A program made the position numbers and the translations under genes. From the NCBI RefSeq assembly GCF_002150005.2, contig NZ_MSPP01000005.1:124001-188000 (forward strand): DNA of 64,000 nt, in the 5' to 3' direction. The notes below the pieces were generated by a model. The model did no database searches and was not told the origin of the DNA. It worked only from the letters and a program-made list of their open reading frames with translations. This document shows positions 25,261 to 34,264 of this stretch, piece after piece. The DNA is from Marivivens niveibacter (lineage in GTDB: Bacteria > Pseudomonadota > Alphaproteobacteria > Rhodobacterales > Rhodobacteraceae). Within the stretch, counting starts at the first letter, position 1; every line of letters begins with the position of its first letter.

Positions 25261-26406
25261 ATGTCAGGCGATTTGATCCTTGCCAATGCTCAGCTTGTTT
25301 TGCCGGACCGGGTGCTGTCTGGCTCAATCACGGTAGAACAAGGGATGATCACCGAAATCACCGAAGGTGACTTTGTGCCGAATGATGCGATCGACTGTGG
25401 CGGCGACTTGGTCATTCCGGGACTTGTGGAATTACATACTGATAATGTCGAACGACACATCGAGCCGCGCCCAGAAGTAGATTGGCCCCATCTGCCAGCC
25501 TTGCTGGCCCATGATGCAGAACTTGCATCAACCGGCATTACCACGGTGTTTGACGCGATGCGCGTGGGGTCTATCCATTCCGGCAAAAAAGGCAACTACG
25601 CAGATTATGCCCGCAATCTGGCAAACGAACTGTTGGCGGCACGCGCTGAAGGGTTGTTCAAGATCAGCCATTTCCTACACCTGCGTGCTGAAATTTGTTC
25701 GGAAACCTTGCTCCAAGAACTCGCTGTTTTTGTTCCAGATGACCGCGTTGGTATCGTCAGCCTTATGGATCACACCCCCGGACAGCGACAATTCCGCGAC
25801 CTGACGGCGCTCAAGACGTATGTTTCCAAAAAACGCGGCATGACCGATGCAGATTTCGAAGAGCATGTGAAGCACCTGTTGGATCTGCAAAAACGCTTTG
25901 GAGAAGCGCATGAAACCGGTGCCGTCCAAGAAGCCAAAAGACTGGGTGCGGTACTTGCCAGTCATGATGATACCACGGCTGATCATGTCGCGACATCTGC
26001 CGCCAATGGGGTTGGATTTGCAGAGTTCCCGACGACCGTCGAGGCAGCGGAAGCCTGCCGCGCGCACGGGATCGCTGTCATGATGGGCGCCCCCAACCTT
26101 GTGCGCGGAGGATCACACTCAGGTAATGTTGCCGCAGAAGAGCTCGCAAAGGCAAACCTCTTGGATATCGTCTCATCGGACTATGTTCCTGCTGGGCTGC
26201 TTTTGTCCGCATTTCATCTGGCAAAGCTATGGGGCGACACCCCGCGCGCCATCGCAACGGTCACCAAAAACCCTGCAAAAGCGGCTGGACTGACAGACCG
26301 CGGAAGTTTGGAGGTCGGCTTGCGCGGAGACTTGTTGCGCGTGCGAAGCACAACCAAAGGTCCGGTTGCGCGCAGCGTGTGGAGCCAAGGGATTCAGGTC
26401 GGCTGA
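25261..26406 (+). CDS. phnM: Alpha-D-ribose 1-methylphosphonate triphosphate diphosphatase PhnM
   Basis: The 381-residue amidohydrolase-fold enzyme removes pyrophosphate from the triphosphate intermediate of C-P lyase. Features are GGDLVIPGLVELHTDNVERH near residue 60, SLMDHTPGQRQF, LASHDDTT and SSDYVPAGLL, all typical of PhnM metal ligands. The ATG at 25261 fits the family start; an earlier ATG at 25210 overlaps the start of divergent DUF1045. No ribosome site is evident at 25261, so a leaderless message is possible. A TGTCATGACA palindrome at 25246-25255 could be an operator. Confidence 0.92.
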   Translation: MSGDLILANAQLVLPDRVLSGSITVEQGMITEITEGDFVPNDAIDCGGDLVIPGLVELHTDNVERHIEPRPEVDWPHLPALLAHDAELASTGITTVFDAMRVGSIHSGKKGNYADYARNLANELLAARAEGLFKISHFLHLRAEICSETLLQELAVFVPDDRVGIVSLMDHTPGQRQFRDLTALKTYVSKKRGMTDADFEEHVKHLLDLQKRFGEAHETGAVQEAKRLGAVLASHDDTTADHVATSAANGVGFAEFPTTVEAAEACRAHGIAVMMGAPNLVRGGSHSGNVAAEELAKANLLDIVSSDYVPAGLLLSAFHLAKLWGDTPRAIATVTKNPAKAAGLTDRGSLEVGLRGDLLRVRSTTKGPVARSVWSQGIQVG

Positions 26407-26684
26407 CAATAGATCATCGTTATTGGTGGTTAGGCCGAGGCGACGAAAAAGTATAAATTCCTTCGGCGTCATTTTCACATCGGGTGTGATCTGGCGTGAA
26501 CGGGTAGACTGGGCTGAGATTTACGCCAGACCCATGTCTGTTTTAATTGCAAATTGAAACTGGCTGCGCAACTGCAGCGAATGTCCGCATTCCGCCCAAA
26601 GCTAAAGATTTTCTGCAATGCAAAAGCGAAGGCCGCGTGTATTCTGAATGCAAAGGTTTTGACTTTTGCTAGGTTGGAGTTGCC

Positions 26685-27113
26685 ATGAAACGTATGCCAG
26701 TGCTATCCGCGGCACCCCCGCAGAAACATCATGAAGCGCTGGCCAAATACTGCGCCACAATGTGTGAGATAGAATGTTGTGGACTGGATGCGTGCGACTT
26801 TTCTCAGGTCCACATCGCCTCATATTGAATGAGTAGAAATGTTCGTTCCCCATTGAGTGTTGCGCAGGAAATCATTGAACAAGCCATAACACTGAAATCA
26901 AATTATGGATCAAATGGCGCGAGTACTCGCGGTGTTGCAATCCATGAAATAAACGAGCGTATGACAGCTCCGAGAGTCGATATTTTGGCTGAAATGCTCG
27001 AGCGACAAGCGGCTATAGCGAAAGCTATTCTCGAGACCCAGCGAACGGATGAGCGCGATCCTGTTTTCGTTTGCGAAGATGGCCGAGGTTCTGACGTCCT
27101 GAACGAAGATTGA
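26685..27113 (+). pseudogene. DUF6331-like gene interrupted by an in-frame TGA
   Basis: An ATG at 26685 with GGAG five bases upstream opens 47 codons ending in TGA (26826-26828). The same frame restarts at ATG 26829 and runs 94 codons. The first part has CEIECCGLDACDFS and HIASY; the second has LKSNYGSNGAS and a helical tail. As I recall the family, DUF6331 proteins have these two blocks in one chain, with Leu where the TGA stands (TTA to TGA is one change). It could be a recent nonsense mutation, two peptides, or readthrough. Function is unknown in any case. Confidence 0.5.
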
Positions 27114-27240
27114 TTAGACCCGTGACCTGGACGGCAGCCTCGTCCGCACTTAGGATATTTACCCCAAGATTTCGCTGCAGCACGCCATAAGCGGCCGCTT
27201 CGGGGAAGCCGTACCACGGCGAGGATGCACGCCCGACCGT

Positions 27241-27326
27241 CAGCTTTGGCCCGCCAGCGTCCGCCTTTCTGTTGCGTCAGAGCGCGGGTCCCGCCGCGCC
27301 GCCGCAGGACCGCTTCGAGCCCATTT
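27241..27326 (-). repeat. Dispersed intergenic repeat, copy H (inverted)
   Basis: Read on the minus strand it begins ATGGGCTCGAAGCGGTCCTG and continues GGACCCGCGCTCTGACGC and GGCGGACGCTGGCGGGCC, nearly identical to copy F at 11.3 kb. It sits in the 437-base gap left of the RTX gene, where nothing else is evident. Confidence 0.75.
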
Positions 27327-27550
27327 TACTCGATGCTGCAAACTGCGCGACCGCATCGCGCTTGAAATCGTATGTGAAATTCCCTGTGTCCAGCATGGCC
27401 TCCTTGACTTAAAGTTAGCGAAGAATGCGTCCACAATACGCGGGGCTATTCAGTCGGACTGAGGTTGAGAGAGGCCCAAAGCCGACATTGCTGATGCCGC
27501 CATGCGCCGCATTATAGCTTATTCAAACCAGACCTTCGCGGCGACGTGAT

Positions 27551-30500
27551 TTATACGAATACGAAGTCGTCTACAGCAACCTGACCCATACTCAGAGCAA
27601 ACCCAGTGTAGATTGAGTGCGCAAGCCATTCGTCCAAGACCGTACCTGAAAGCTCAACCGCTGGCCCCGCCTCTATATTGATGTTCTCATTGATCGGCCC
27701 CGCATTAATACCGCCATAGACGTTGGCATAGACCGCCGTCAGAAAATCATAAAGGTGCACGCCAAGTGTCCCTTGGGTATAAAGTGCAGCGTTGTTGTTC
27801 AAGCTAAGGTCGTAGCTGATCTCGCCGTCTCCATTGGCGTCATATTGCGATGCGTCAAAGACGAAGAAATCCTCACCGAATACAAAATCAAATTCTGTGC
27901 CGTCTTCCATCGTAACAGTGCCAAGAAGATCGCCCATATCCAGCTGCAAGGACTGACTGTATGACAAGTTATTCACGAGAGAATAGTCGATTGCAGTCGC
28001 TTCCGCGCCAATCGAAACGCCCGCCACGCCAATAGAAAAGTCTTGCGTCAAAGGATCGTTTGGATAGCCGGCAATCAACGCACCAATTGCGTCTAGATCA
28101 AAGGTGATCCCAGCAAAGGTCTGCCAGTTGGATCCGGTGAGTGTATCTCCGAAAAAGTTCGAACTTCTCACTTCAAAATTGGGAGCCGTTCCCCATGCGG
28201 ATAGATAATCGTTCGCATAAGACAAGAAGTTCGTGGAATAGAGCCCTTCAAGCAACGAGAACGTCGTTCCGTCAAAATTTACCAGCGAAAATGGGTCCGC
28301 TCCCAAAATACTATCCAGGTTGAAATCCAGATCAACACCCGCACCGACATTGCCGTAGTCGATGGTCAAGCCCGGGGAGGCGAACCCTGTATGGAAATGG
28401 ATATAGCCCCAGAAGACGAACCGCATTACGGCGTCCAATTCAAATCCCGTCAGCGACTGATCAAACCCCAAAGATGGGATTGATGCATTGAAATAGCTGG
28501 CGGCTGGGTCTGCTACGCCAGACGTTTGAATGCTCAAAACGTCGTTGGTCGCATTGTACCAGCTTTCGATATTTCCGTGGTACTGAAGGCCTGCGTCCAC
28601 AGCCCCACCAGAGATCGAAAAAGAGTTGCTCAGATCAACGTCGATTTCAGTGATGGCGGAAATGTCAGCCGAGAAATGCGACGTCAGGCCAACCCCAGCC
28701 ACCGTCCAGTTCAGAGGTCCCAATACTGGGACGACGACCTGCCCGTGCTCATCCAGGGATGCGGATAAATCATAGGTTCCCGACGCGCTAAAGGCGTTAC
28801 CTGTTGACCAGATCGACCCATTGGTCAAATTGAAATAAGGGTTAACGCTGACCGAAGAATAAACCGTTTCAAATTCGAGCGTTTCACTTGCTGTGGCTTC
28901 ATCCCCGTTCGAGGTTTCTCGGGCGACTGCAGTAACCTGCAAATCGAAATTATGGGATTCCGTAGGGGACAGACTCAGCACGAATTCCTGCGTGATGGTG
29001 TCGCCGTCCATGACAGGATCAAACATCGGCTCGATGCCATATGCGGACAAATCCACCAGCTGCCCATTTTCATCAGTCGCCGAGAATTCGATACGATCAA
29101 GGATCTCTGAACCGTCTAAATCACCGACCGTTGCGCTCACTTGTATGATGGTTTGCGCGGGCGAAGTGCCAGACCGCGTTGTGACCGTGAGCTCAGGCGT
29201 ATCCGCGACTGCCTCTACGTTAACTGTCGCAATTGCTGTGGATTGGGCAAGGCCATCACTGATTGTATAGGTGATAACGTCAGTCCCGCTAAAATTCGCG
29301 TTTCCTTGATAAACAAGCTGCCCATTGGAAATGGTAACCTGTGCCCCAGAAGCAGCGGTCGCTGACACGATTTGCAAATTATCCAGAGTGTCAGGATCCG
29401 TATCATTCGCTAAGACGTCGATGGTGACGGCCTGATCTTCGAGCGTCGTCGCTGTGTCTGAATTCGCCGTTGGGCCATCATTCTCACCAACCAGCGTCAC
29501 TGTGACACTCTGGGTCGTGGCTCCGCCGTTTCCATCATCAATTGTAACGGAGTATTCCTGAGTCAGAATCTGATCTTGTGCAAGATCCTCGAGGGCGCTG
29601 TCGTCAATCGCAAAAGCCCAATCAACAGTCCCCAAACCGCCACCATTTGTGTCGTCGACAAGCGTAACGCTGAAATCTCCGCGATAGTCTCCTTGGTCGT
29701 CAACGGGGGCAAATGACACCGTATGTGTGTCCGACAAATCCAGGTCCGCGAAAACGATCGTGTCCCCTGCTAAATGTACCAAGTTATTTTCATCTTGGCC
29801 GTTATCAAACACCTCTGTGATCACGCCGGCCTGGGCCGCCGATGTGACAACAACAGCGTCATTCACACCCTCAATATTGAAACTGTGGGATACGGTTTCT
29901 TGGGCACCATTGCTGTCCGAATACGTCAGTGTGATGGTTTCGGTCGTGCTTTCGCCGACCGCGAGATAGTCATAAAGATCACCGGGCGCGAACGTGAATG
30001 ACACCCCTGTGCTGGTGCCCATCAGCGCATCTTGCACCGGCGCGCCTACAGCAGCGGTAACCAAACCATCGCCTGTGACATCGAAACTGTCGAGCATGAT
30101 AACGTCCCCGTCAAAATCGTACAGATCAACGTCGACAACCAGATCGTCATTTTCGAGAGTGGACATGGTCTGCGTCCGCAACACAGAAACTGGCCCATTG
30201 TTACCGTTTGTCAGGTAAGTGAAATCACCAAATTGTAGAACTTCGATATGCTTGAGCTCGTCGTTCCCATCTTCGCCTGACACGAATAGCCGGTTACCCT
30301 TGCCGTCCGCCCAAGTGTAATCGAGTATCGACCCCGCAAAAATTACAGTGTCCCAGCCGTCATTTCCAAAAATAATATCATCGCCAGATCCCGCGTCGAT
30401 CGTATCATCGCCGTCGCCGCCATTGATGCGATCATCCCCAAGGCCGGACCAGATAAAATCATTGCCGTCGCCACCGTTAATTTTGACGCTATTTATTGGA

Positions 30501-30571
30501 TCGCGTTGATCCAGCATGTCATTTGCAGAACCACCGGGTAAGACTTTGTCGAATTTTGCTTTTCGTGCCAC
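27551..30571 (-). CDS. RTX/VCBS calcium-binding secreted protein, 1006 residues
   Basis: It starts with GTG at 30571, with AAGGA about eight bases upstream. Residues about 30-75 are RTX nonapeptides (GGDGNDFIW, GGDGDDTID, GSGDDIIFG), which normally sit near the C-terminus. Residues about 130-365 hold two VCBS-type repeats; about 370-455 a cadherin/Ig-like tandem-95 domain (LEDQAVTIDVLANDTDPD, NFSGTDVITYTISDG); about 460-550 another beta domain. The last about 430 residues match nothing I know. The C-terminus ends DDFVFV, an acidic residue plus hydrophobics as in type I secretion signals. It is probably a secreted adhesin or surface protein. No intact type I exporter is nearby. Confidence 0.82.
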   Translation of the reverse strand: MARKAKFDKVLPGGSANDMLDQRDPINSVKINGGDGNDFIWSGLGDDRINGGDGDDTIDAGSGDDIIFGNDGWDTVIFAGSILDYTWADGKGNRLFVSGEDGNDELKHIEVLQFGDFTYLTNGNNGPVSVLRTQTMSTLENDDLVVDVDLYDFDGDVIMLDSFDVTGDGLVTAAVGAPVQDALMGTSTGVSFTFAPGDLYDYLAVGESTTETITLTYSDSNGAQETVSHSFNIEGVNDAVVVTSAAQAGVITEVFDNGQDENNLVHLAGDTIVFADLDLSDTHTVSFAPVDDQGDYRGDFSVTLVDDTNGGGLGTVDWAFAIDDSALEDLAQDQILTQEYSVTIDDGNGGATTQSVTVTLVGENDGPTANSDTATTLEDQAVTIDVLANDTDPDTLDNLQIVSATAASGAQVTISNGQLVYQGNANFSGTDVITYTISDGLAQSTAIATVNVEAVADTPELTVTTRSGTSPAQTIIQVSATVGDLDGSEILDRIEFSATDENGQLVDLSAYGIEPMFDPVMDGDTITQEFVLSLSPTESHNFDLQVTAVARETSNGDEATASETLEFETVYSSVSVNPYFNLTNGSIWSTGNAFSASGTYDLSASLDEHGQVVVPVLGPLNWTVAGVGLTSHFSADISAITEIDVDLSNSFSISGGAVDAGLQYHGNIESWYNATNDVLSIQTSGVADPAASYFNASIPSLGFDQSLTGFELDAVMRFVFWGYIHFHTGFASPGLTIDYGNVGAGVDLDFNLDSILGADPFSLVNFDGTTFSLLEGLYSTNFLSYANDYLSAWGTAPNFEVRSSNFFGDTLTGSNWQTFAGITFDLDAIGALIAGYPNDPLTQDFSIGVAGVSIGAEATAIDYSLVNNLSYSQSLQLDMGDLLGTVTMEDGTEFDFVFGEDFFVFDASQYDANGDGEISYDLSLNNNAALYTQGTLGVHLYDFLTAVYANVYGGINAGPINENINIEAGPAVELSGTVLDEWLAHSIYTGFALSMGQVAVDDFVFV

Positions 30572-31057
30572 GTGGAATTCCTTTTAAAAATGAATTCAAA
30601 AAAATAGCGAAAAAGATTTACTGATCATAAAAGGAACACGAAAGAGTTTAAAAGACTGCTTCGCACCATAACTTGGTAGTTGCCGGACACGATACGCATG
30701 GCAGCACGAACGAGTCAATCTTTTCGGATACTAGCCAACTTGCTTACATTGGGCCTCGAGCCCCTAGGGACTGCTACTTGCGTAAACCAAATTCATTATT
30801 ACGCCCGCAGCAAATGGCAGCCACACGCCCTTTAATGCAGACTAGGTTTTTAGCTCCCAAGACTAACGTTTTTTGAATAACTAACGATGGTGCTGCTACC
30901 TAGGAGCGGTGGTTCATTCCATGATCATGATACTCACGTGGGCGCGTTTGCGCCCGCTCGCTACGGGAGACAAATTGAACAAAACAAATTGCGATGTATT
31001 AAAAACGCAGACCCAAAATTAATAGCGTGCCCAAAAAATTACTCAATTTGATGGGGC
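30572..31057. other. AT-rich intergenic stretch
   Basis: This stretch upstream of the RTX gene has no convincing gene on either strand. It should contain the RTX promoter, on the minus strand; the first 90 bases are AT-rich. I could not assign boxes with confidence. Confidence 0.4.
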
Positions 31058-31372
31058 ATTAATCGGTGCTTTTTGTAGGCCCATTGAAGATACACGTCTT
31101 CCCGATTTGTCTGTAATTCTGGCTTAGATCAACTCCCTGCAACCAATGTTTTTGTTCAACAAAAACAGGTTGATAAGTTTTTGGGCTTTAAGTTTTCTTA
31201 AATTCAGCAACCAATTTGGTCTCCAATGGAACTAAGAAAAAATGTGAACCGATCAAAACGCGGCAGGCCAGTTTCGACGACGTTGAGGACGCTCGCCTTA
31301 ACTGTTCAAGAACATCGTCAACGCCCGACCGACTGGTAACCCTCGCCCAAGAGCTAATCTCGTTATTTGCTA
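31058..31372 (+). pseudogene. Decayed copy of the mobC-relaxase module start
   Basis: The sequence parallels 40838-41491: the shared leader, the 21-base palindrome, AAAACGCGGCAGGCC, TTTCGACGACGTTGAGGAC, then TGGTAACCCTCGCCC and GAGCTAATCTCG (compare CTGGCAGCCCTCGTCC and GAGCTGATCTCG in the relaxase). Two deletions are visible. One removes 90 bases exactly between two GGCAGGCC copies of the intact mobC; a second removes about 265 bases to inside the relaxase. The mobC start region has an immediate stop. It is a dead remnant in the same orientation as the intact module. Confidence 0.75.
31147..31167. promoter_or_regulatory. Perfect 21-base palindrome, remnant copy
   Basis: TGTTTTTGTT and AACAAAAACA flank a single C. 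It is identical to the palindrome before the intact mobC (40926-40946), although the surrounding sequence has diverged. Confidence 0.7.
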
Positions 31373-31515
31373 GTCATGAATTTTGATCTGAAAAGCACCT
31401 GTTGGACGAGAGTTAGATATCAATGGCTGCACTTTGTTTCGCCGCATCTCGGTGCGTAGACCAAAGCCAGTAAGGTGGGTAGCCAGGTTGGGCTACCCAC
31501 TCGTTTTGGCAAGGT

Positions 31516-33285
31516 TCACTGCGCGTCGCCATCCGGTCCGTCAGTTGCGCTCATTGCTGCCATTGCCAAAAGAAAGTAAATTGCAGTCAATGCCGCGGCG
31601 ATCAGAAAGAAGTCCTCGAGCATTGTGCCCAAGACCATTGGATCTGGTGCGGTGAACGCGATGCGCAGGGCAAACGCGATCATGAAAATTAGAACCGCGC
31701 CTGCTCCGGCTAGCAACCATTTTGCCAGACGCGCAGTGTGCTCATTCGATGGATCTTCTTCCAAATCCTCTGAATGCTCGGCCAAACGCTTTTCTTCGAA
31801 GCGGGTCAAGATGGCCTCTCGCTCTGCCTGATGTGCCTCGTCCGACGGCCACGTGTCACGCGCGCCCATCAGGCTTGCGGCGAAGGGGTAAAGGATCAGG
31901 GCGATGACATATTCAGGAAGGAAGATGAAGTAGAAGCTCATGGCGCCAGTCGTTATCATCAAAACAGCAAAAGCCAGCGCGACACCCCACGTCAGCAGCG
32001 CCGCTGGGTTCAAAGGTTGACCCAGATAGCGGGACCAATAGCGTGTCATGCCGAGCTTCGGCAGCAGGTAATGTTCGGCAATAACGATTGCTCCGACAGG
32101 CGACAGCAGAATTGCACCGTAGACTGTCAACGGCATCACCGACTGCGCAACAAAGGGGAAACACGCTGCAATGACGATGAACACGCCCACGATCGCAGTG
32201 ACTTTACCACGCGAATAGGATGGCATTAGGGTCGCAGCAGCCAAACCCGCGCGGTATAGACAGGCATTTGCCGTGGTCCAACCGGCACAAATCACAGCAA
32301 GTATGCCAACTAAACCGAGTACCGAATAGGCAACATCAGCCGAATCCAGCGCCATCAGCGGGGTCGCCAGCGCAACGGCCGCACCGGCACCCATCAGTCC
32401 AGCTGCGATCCAACCGATGTAGTGGCCCAGAAACATGCCGACGCCAGAGAAAACGCCATACCATTTGCGGTGGGCAAAGCGGAAGGTTGCCATATCGATC
32501 AGGCCTAGGTGCACCATCGCTCCATTCGCCCACGCAAATGCGGCGACTTCCCAAACTGTAATACCTGGTTCGCCTTCGGGTGTTGTGCCCTGCCAGATCG
32601 ACGTATCAGCGATATTAAGAAAACCGGACAAACCGTCAAAACCAGTGTCACCCGTCACATGCAACGCCAGCATCGGCAGCGCAATCGCACCGCCGCATAT
32701 GAAACAGGCCAGCATCCATGGCGCACAGATCGTTGCAAAGTTCGCCATCGCTTCAAACCCACGAGCCGCGACCACAATCACCACAGCTCCTAACGCAAGC
32801 GTCACCAGAATGAACGCGAATGATGTCGGATAAGGAGCTAATTGCACGGGCAATCCAAGTGCAAAACGAACAGCATAGGCCGATACAGTGATCATTGCTG
32901 CCGCCAAGGCGCCGTAGAACAGAAGGATGGCAGTGTTATAGATTTTACTGAAATACGAACCCGTTATCTGTTCGAGGTAGGCAAACAATGACCGGCGCGT
33001 TTCAACTGCAATCGGCGTTGTTACCAATGTCCAACTGATCACGGCCATTAGGTTACCCAACAGCAGACCCAGTAATAGTTCGCGCGCGCCAACACCCATC
33101 GTGACGAACGTAATCCCGATCACAAATTCGGTCGCGGCAATGTGTTCACCGCCGAATAGCCCCGCAAAATACCGCCAACCTCGGACGTGCCGCGCAGCTG
33201 GCGGTATCGCGTTTTTTAAATGACGTGTTGTCCCTTTTGCATGGGCCGAAATCGGGGTCGCCTGCGGCGCGTTTGTAAAACTCAT
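31516..33285 (-). CDS. NCS1-type (purine/cytosine permease-like) transporter
   Basis: The 589-residue inner-membrane protein has about twelve hydrophobic segments and resembles the Transp_cyt_pur family: GWRYFAGLFGGEHIAATEFVIG in the first helix region and WTTANACLYRAGLAAA in the middle. A hydrophilic insert of about 50 residues (EAHQAEREAILTRFEEKRLA) interrupts the C-terminal part, and an N-terminal tail of about 35 residues is soluble. The substrate is probably a nucleobase or related heterocycle, but no catabolic gene lies next to it to indicate which. It is transcribed alone. Confidence 0.82.
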   Translation of the reverse strand: MSFTNAPQATPISAHAKGTTRHLKNAIPPAARHVRGWRYFAGLFGGEHIAATEFVIGITFVTMGVGARELLLGLLLGNLMAVISWTLVTTPIAVETRRSLFAYLEQITGSYFSKIYNTAILLFYGALAAAMITVSAYAVRFALGLPVQLAPYPTSFAFILVTLALGAVVIVVAARGFEAMANFATICAPWMLACFICGGAIALPMLALHVTGDTGFDGLSGFLNIADTSIWQGTTPEGEPGITVWEVAAFAWANGAMVHLGLIDMATFRFAHRKWYGVFSGVGMFLGHYIGWIAAGLMGAGAAVALATPLMALDSADVAYSVLGLVGILAVICAGWTTANACLYRAGLAAATLMPSYSRGKVTAIVGVFIVIAACFPFVAQSVMPLTVYGAILLSPVGAIVIAEHYLLPKLGMTRYWSRYLGQPLNPAALLTWGVALAFAVLMITTGAMSFYFIFLPEYVIALILYPFAASLMGARDTWPSDEAHQAEREAILTRFEEKRLAEHSEDLEEDPSNEHTARLAKWLLAGAGAVLIFMIAFALRIAFTAPDPMVLGTMLEDFFLIAAALTAIYFLLAMAAMSATDGPDGDAQ

Positions 33286-33509
33286 AAGGTCTCGGTTGGT
33301 TATAAAAATCAGCCCGTAAAGTGATGCGGACAGTTAACCAACCGCCATCCGCCACCTCAGTTCCCTAAAATTTGATCGTTTTGGAACTTTAATTCATTTT
33401 GTCTCAAAAAATAGAAATGACCCCTTAACTATTGCCCCATAAGGGAAAAACTAAAACGAGGTCACAAAGTGCCGTTAGGTTAACCATACTAAAAACGATT
33501 GGCCAAACG

Positions 33510-34154
33510 ATGAACGATCTTTCCCCCATTCACTCCACCAAACGCTTCGAAGATCTTGATCGTTTAGGAAATCCGATAATGGTCGCTGATGCGAACCTGA
33601 TTATTGTTTTCGCCAACAAATCCGCGATTGAAATGTTTCGTCGGATCGAAGAACCAATTTCGCAGTACATCAAAGGGTTCAGCGCAGACTCTGTTGTTGG
33701 TAAAAACATAGACAGTTTCCACCAGCACCCGGGCATTCAGCGACGCCTAATTGCAAAAATGGTAGAACCGCACACAGCAGCGTTAACGATTGGTGACTGC
33801 CACCTGCGGTTCAGAGCCACCCCCGAATTCACCGCTGATGGCGCTCTGGCTCATGTTTTTGTCGAATGGCAGGATGAGACAGAACTGTACGAAGCGCGCG
33901 CGCAATCAAGCGAGCTGTTTAACCGCGTTGATGGCGTCATCAAAGTGATGGACGACATTTCGATGCAAACCGATATGCTTGCAATTAACGCTGCGATCGA
34001 AGCGGCCCATGCTGGTCAAGCAGGCAAAGGTTTTGCCGTTGTTGCAACCGCTGTGCAGAACCTAGCAGCCCGATCTGCAAAGGCCGTACGCGAAACAGAA
34101 GAGCTGATCCTAGAAGCCCGAGCATTAACGGACGGCGGGTCCGATCAATCGTGA
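33510..34154 (+). CDS. Soluble PAS protein with truncated chemoreceptor signalling tip
   Basis: From the ATG at 33510 the protein has 214 residues. Residues about 10-130 form a PAS-like domain ([19 protein letters not shown]). Residues about 135-205 match the hairpin tip of methyl-accepting chemotaxis proteins ([31 protein letters not shown]). There are no membrane segments, and the descending coiled coil is very short, so it is a minimal cytoplasmic receptor or a CheA/CheW-binding adaptor. No che genes are in the window. A longer frame opens at a TTG (33432) without better support. Confidence 0.78.
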   Translation: MNDLSPIHSTKRFEDLDRLGNPIMVADANLIIVFANKSAIEMFRRIEEPISQYIKGFSADSVVGKNIDSFHQHPGIQRRLIAKMVEPHTAALTIGDCHLRFRATPEFTADGALAHVFVEWQDETELYEARAQSSELFNRVDGVIKVMDDISMQTDMLAINAAIEAAHAGQAGKGFAVVATAVQNLAARSAKAVRETEELILEARALTDGGSDQS

Positions 34155-34264
34155 CGGATCAAATTCGCTGCAGCAACGCGAATTGTGCAATAGACAAAGT
34201 CAGAGGACAGACAAAGTAATCGCGTAGGGTCGTGCTGAACATGCAGGCCTTGAAAATGGTGGAA

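Noticed and set aside
25246-25266. Pho box before phnM from two TGTCA words
   Set aside because: The words are 16 bases apart, not 11; kept only as a short palindrome noted with phnM.
26685-27113. Selenocysteine at the in-frame TGA
   Set aside because: No SECIS-like hairpin was seen right after the TGA, and homologues as recalled have Leu, not Cys, at that position; a nonsense mutation is simpler.
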